This document shows positions 63,746 to 64,000 of a stretch of 64,000 nucleotides of DNA, piece by piece. The stretch lies in NCBI GenBank assembly GCA_019843655.1, contig JACDQD010000011.1, forward strand, positions 16,100,604-16,164,603, in the 5' to 3' direction. A program made the position numbers and the translations under genes. Origin of the DNA: Lethocerus indicus (lineage: Eukaryota; Arthropoda; Insecta; Hemiptera; Belostomatidae). The number at the start of each line of letters is the position of its first letter. Within the stretch, counting starts at the first letter, position 1. The notes beneath the pieces are model-generated. The model did not search any database and had not been told where the DNA came from. It saw nothing but the letters and a program-made list of their open reading frames with translations.

Positions 63746-64000
63746 ATGGGTTATAATAATTCCAGCTATGGACAATGAGTGTCCAAATACTCCTTCAATT
63801 CTATATTTTAATTATTCTTCAATATTAAATTAAATTGATAATACTTTTGTCCAAATACTATTAATACTATAATAATATTATAATACTAAAGTGATGAAAC
63901 AACAAAATTATTAGATATTTAAAAAAATAGATGACATGAATTCTGTCAATGTATCTACATAATTATTTATATCTTAGTTATAAGTTTATACATATATGTT
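63746..64000. repeat. further inverted copies running off the right end
   Basis: 63760-63890 is the reverse complement of sequence found at 57.93-58.06 and 59.76-59.83 kb (GTGTCCAAATACTCCTTC and following). 63935-64000 is the reverse complement of about 60915-60975 (the ACTTATAACTAAGATATAAA region). The repeated structure therefore continues beyond the window. Confidence 0.8.

Overview
The window is arthropod nuclear DNA, most likely from an insect. Two genes encode secreted proteins with one chitin-binding type-2 (peritrophin-A, CBM14) domain each, as in the insect CPAP1 family (cuticular proteins analogous to peritrophins). A third gene encodes a class II Arf GTPase very close to insect Arf102F and vertebrate ARF4/5. 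Genes are split by long introns with GT-AG borders, and AT microsatellites, satellite arrays and foldback elements are abundant. CpG is strongly depleted in some zones and plentiful in others. That fits an insect with germline DNA methylation and argues against flies. I cannot name the species.

Layout: 0-3 kb is intergenic, with a 10-bp satellite (0.64-1.18 kb) and a foldback element (2.5-2.7 kb). CPAP1 gene 1 lies on the plus strand from 3.1 kb to at least 36.6 kb, probably to 38.15 kb or beyond. Its five exons are separated by introns of about 12.9, 10.3, 9.4 and 1.5 kb that hold satellites, microsatellites, foldback copies and a pair of nuclear-receptor DR5 sites. An AT-rich, CpG-poor zone (42.7-48.7 kb) surrounds the minus-strand Arf gene (45.8-46.9 kb), whose coding sequence is one exon with a probable small 5'UTR intron. 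From 48.7 to 53.9 kb there is mostly intergenic DNA with an old transposon fragment and a foldback copy. CPAP1 gene 2 is compact (54.0-56.5 kb, four exons, 155 aa).

The last 7.5 kb (56.5-64 kb) is a second CpG-poor zone built from direct repeats and a large inverted repeat. The two main arms, about 1.7-1.8 kb each, flank a spacer of about 104 bp. Inside are small CpG-retaining islands that look like promoters, three copies of a 53-nt splice-bordered non-coding exon, a 21-nt microexon candidate and another exon candidate. The simplest reading is an inverted duplication of the 5' end of a gene, transcribed outward in both directions. This is the least explained and most interesting part of the window.

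How the genes relate: the two CPAP1 genes are tandem, same-strand paralogs with the same intron phases. They probably act in cuticle or other chitinous extracellular matrix. Arf is a vesicle-traffic housekeeping gene lying between them on the other strand. All splice sites were read by eye, with no transcript or homology search behind them.
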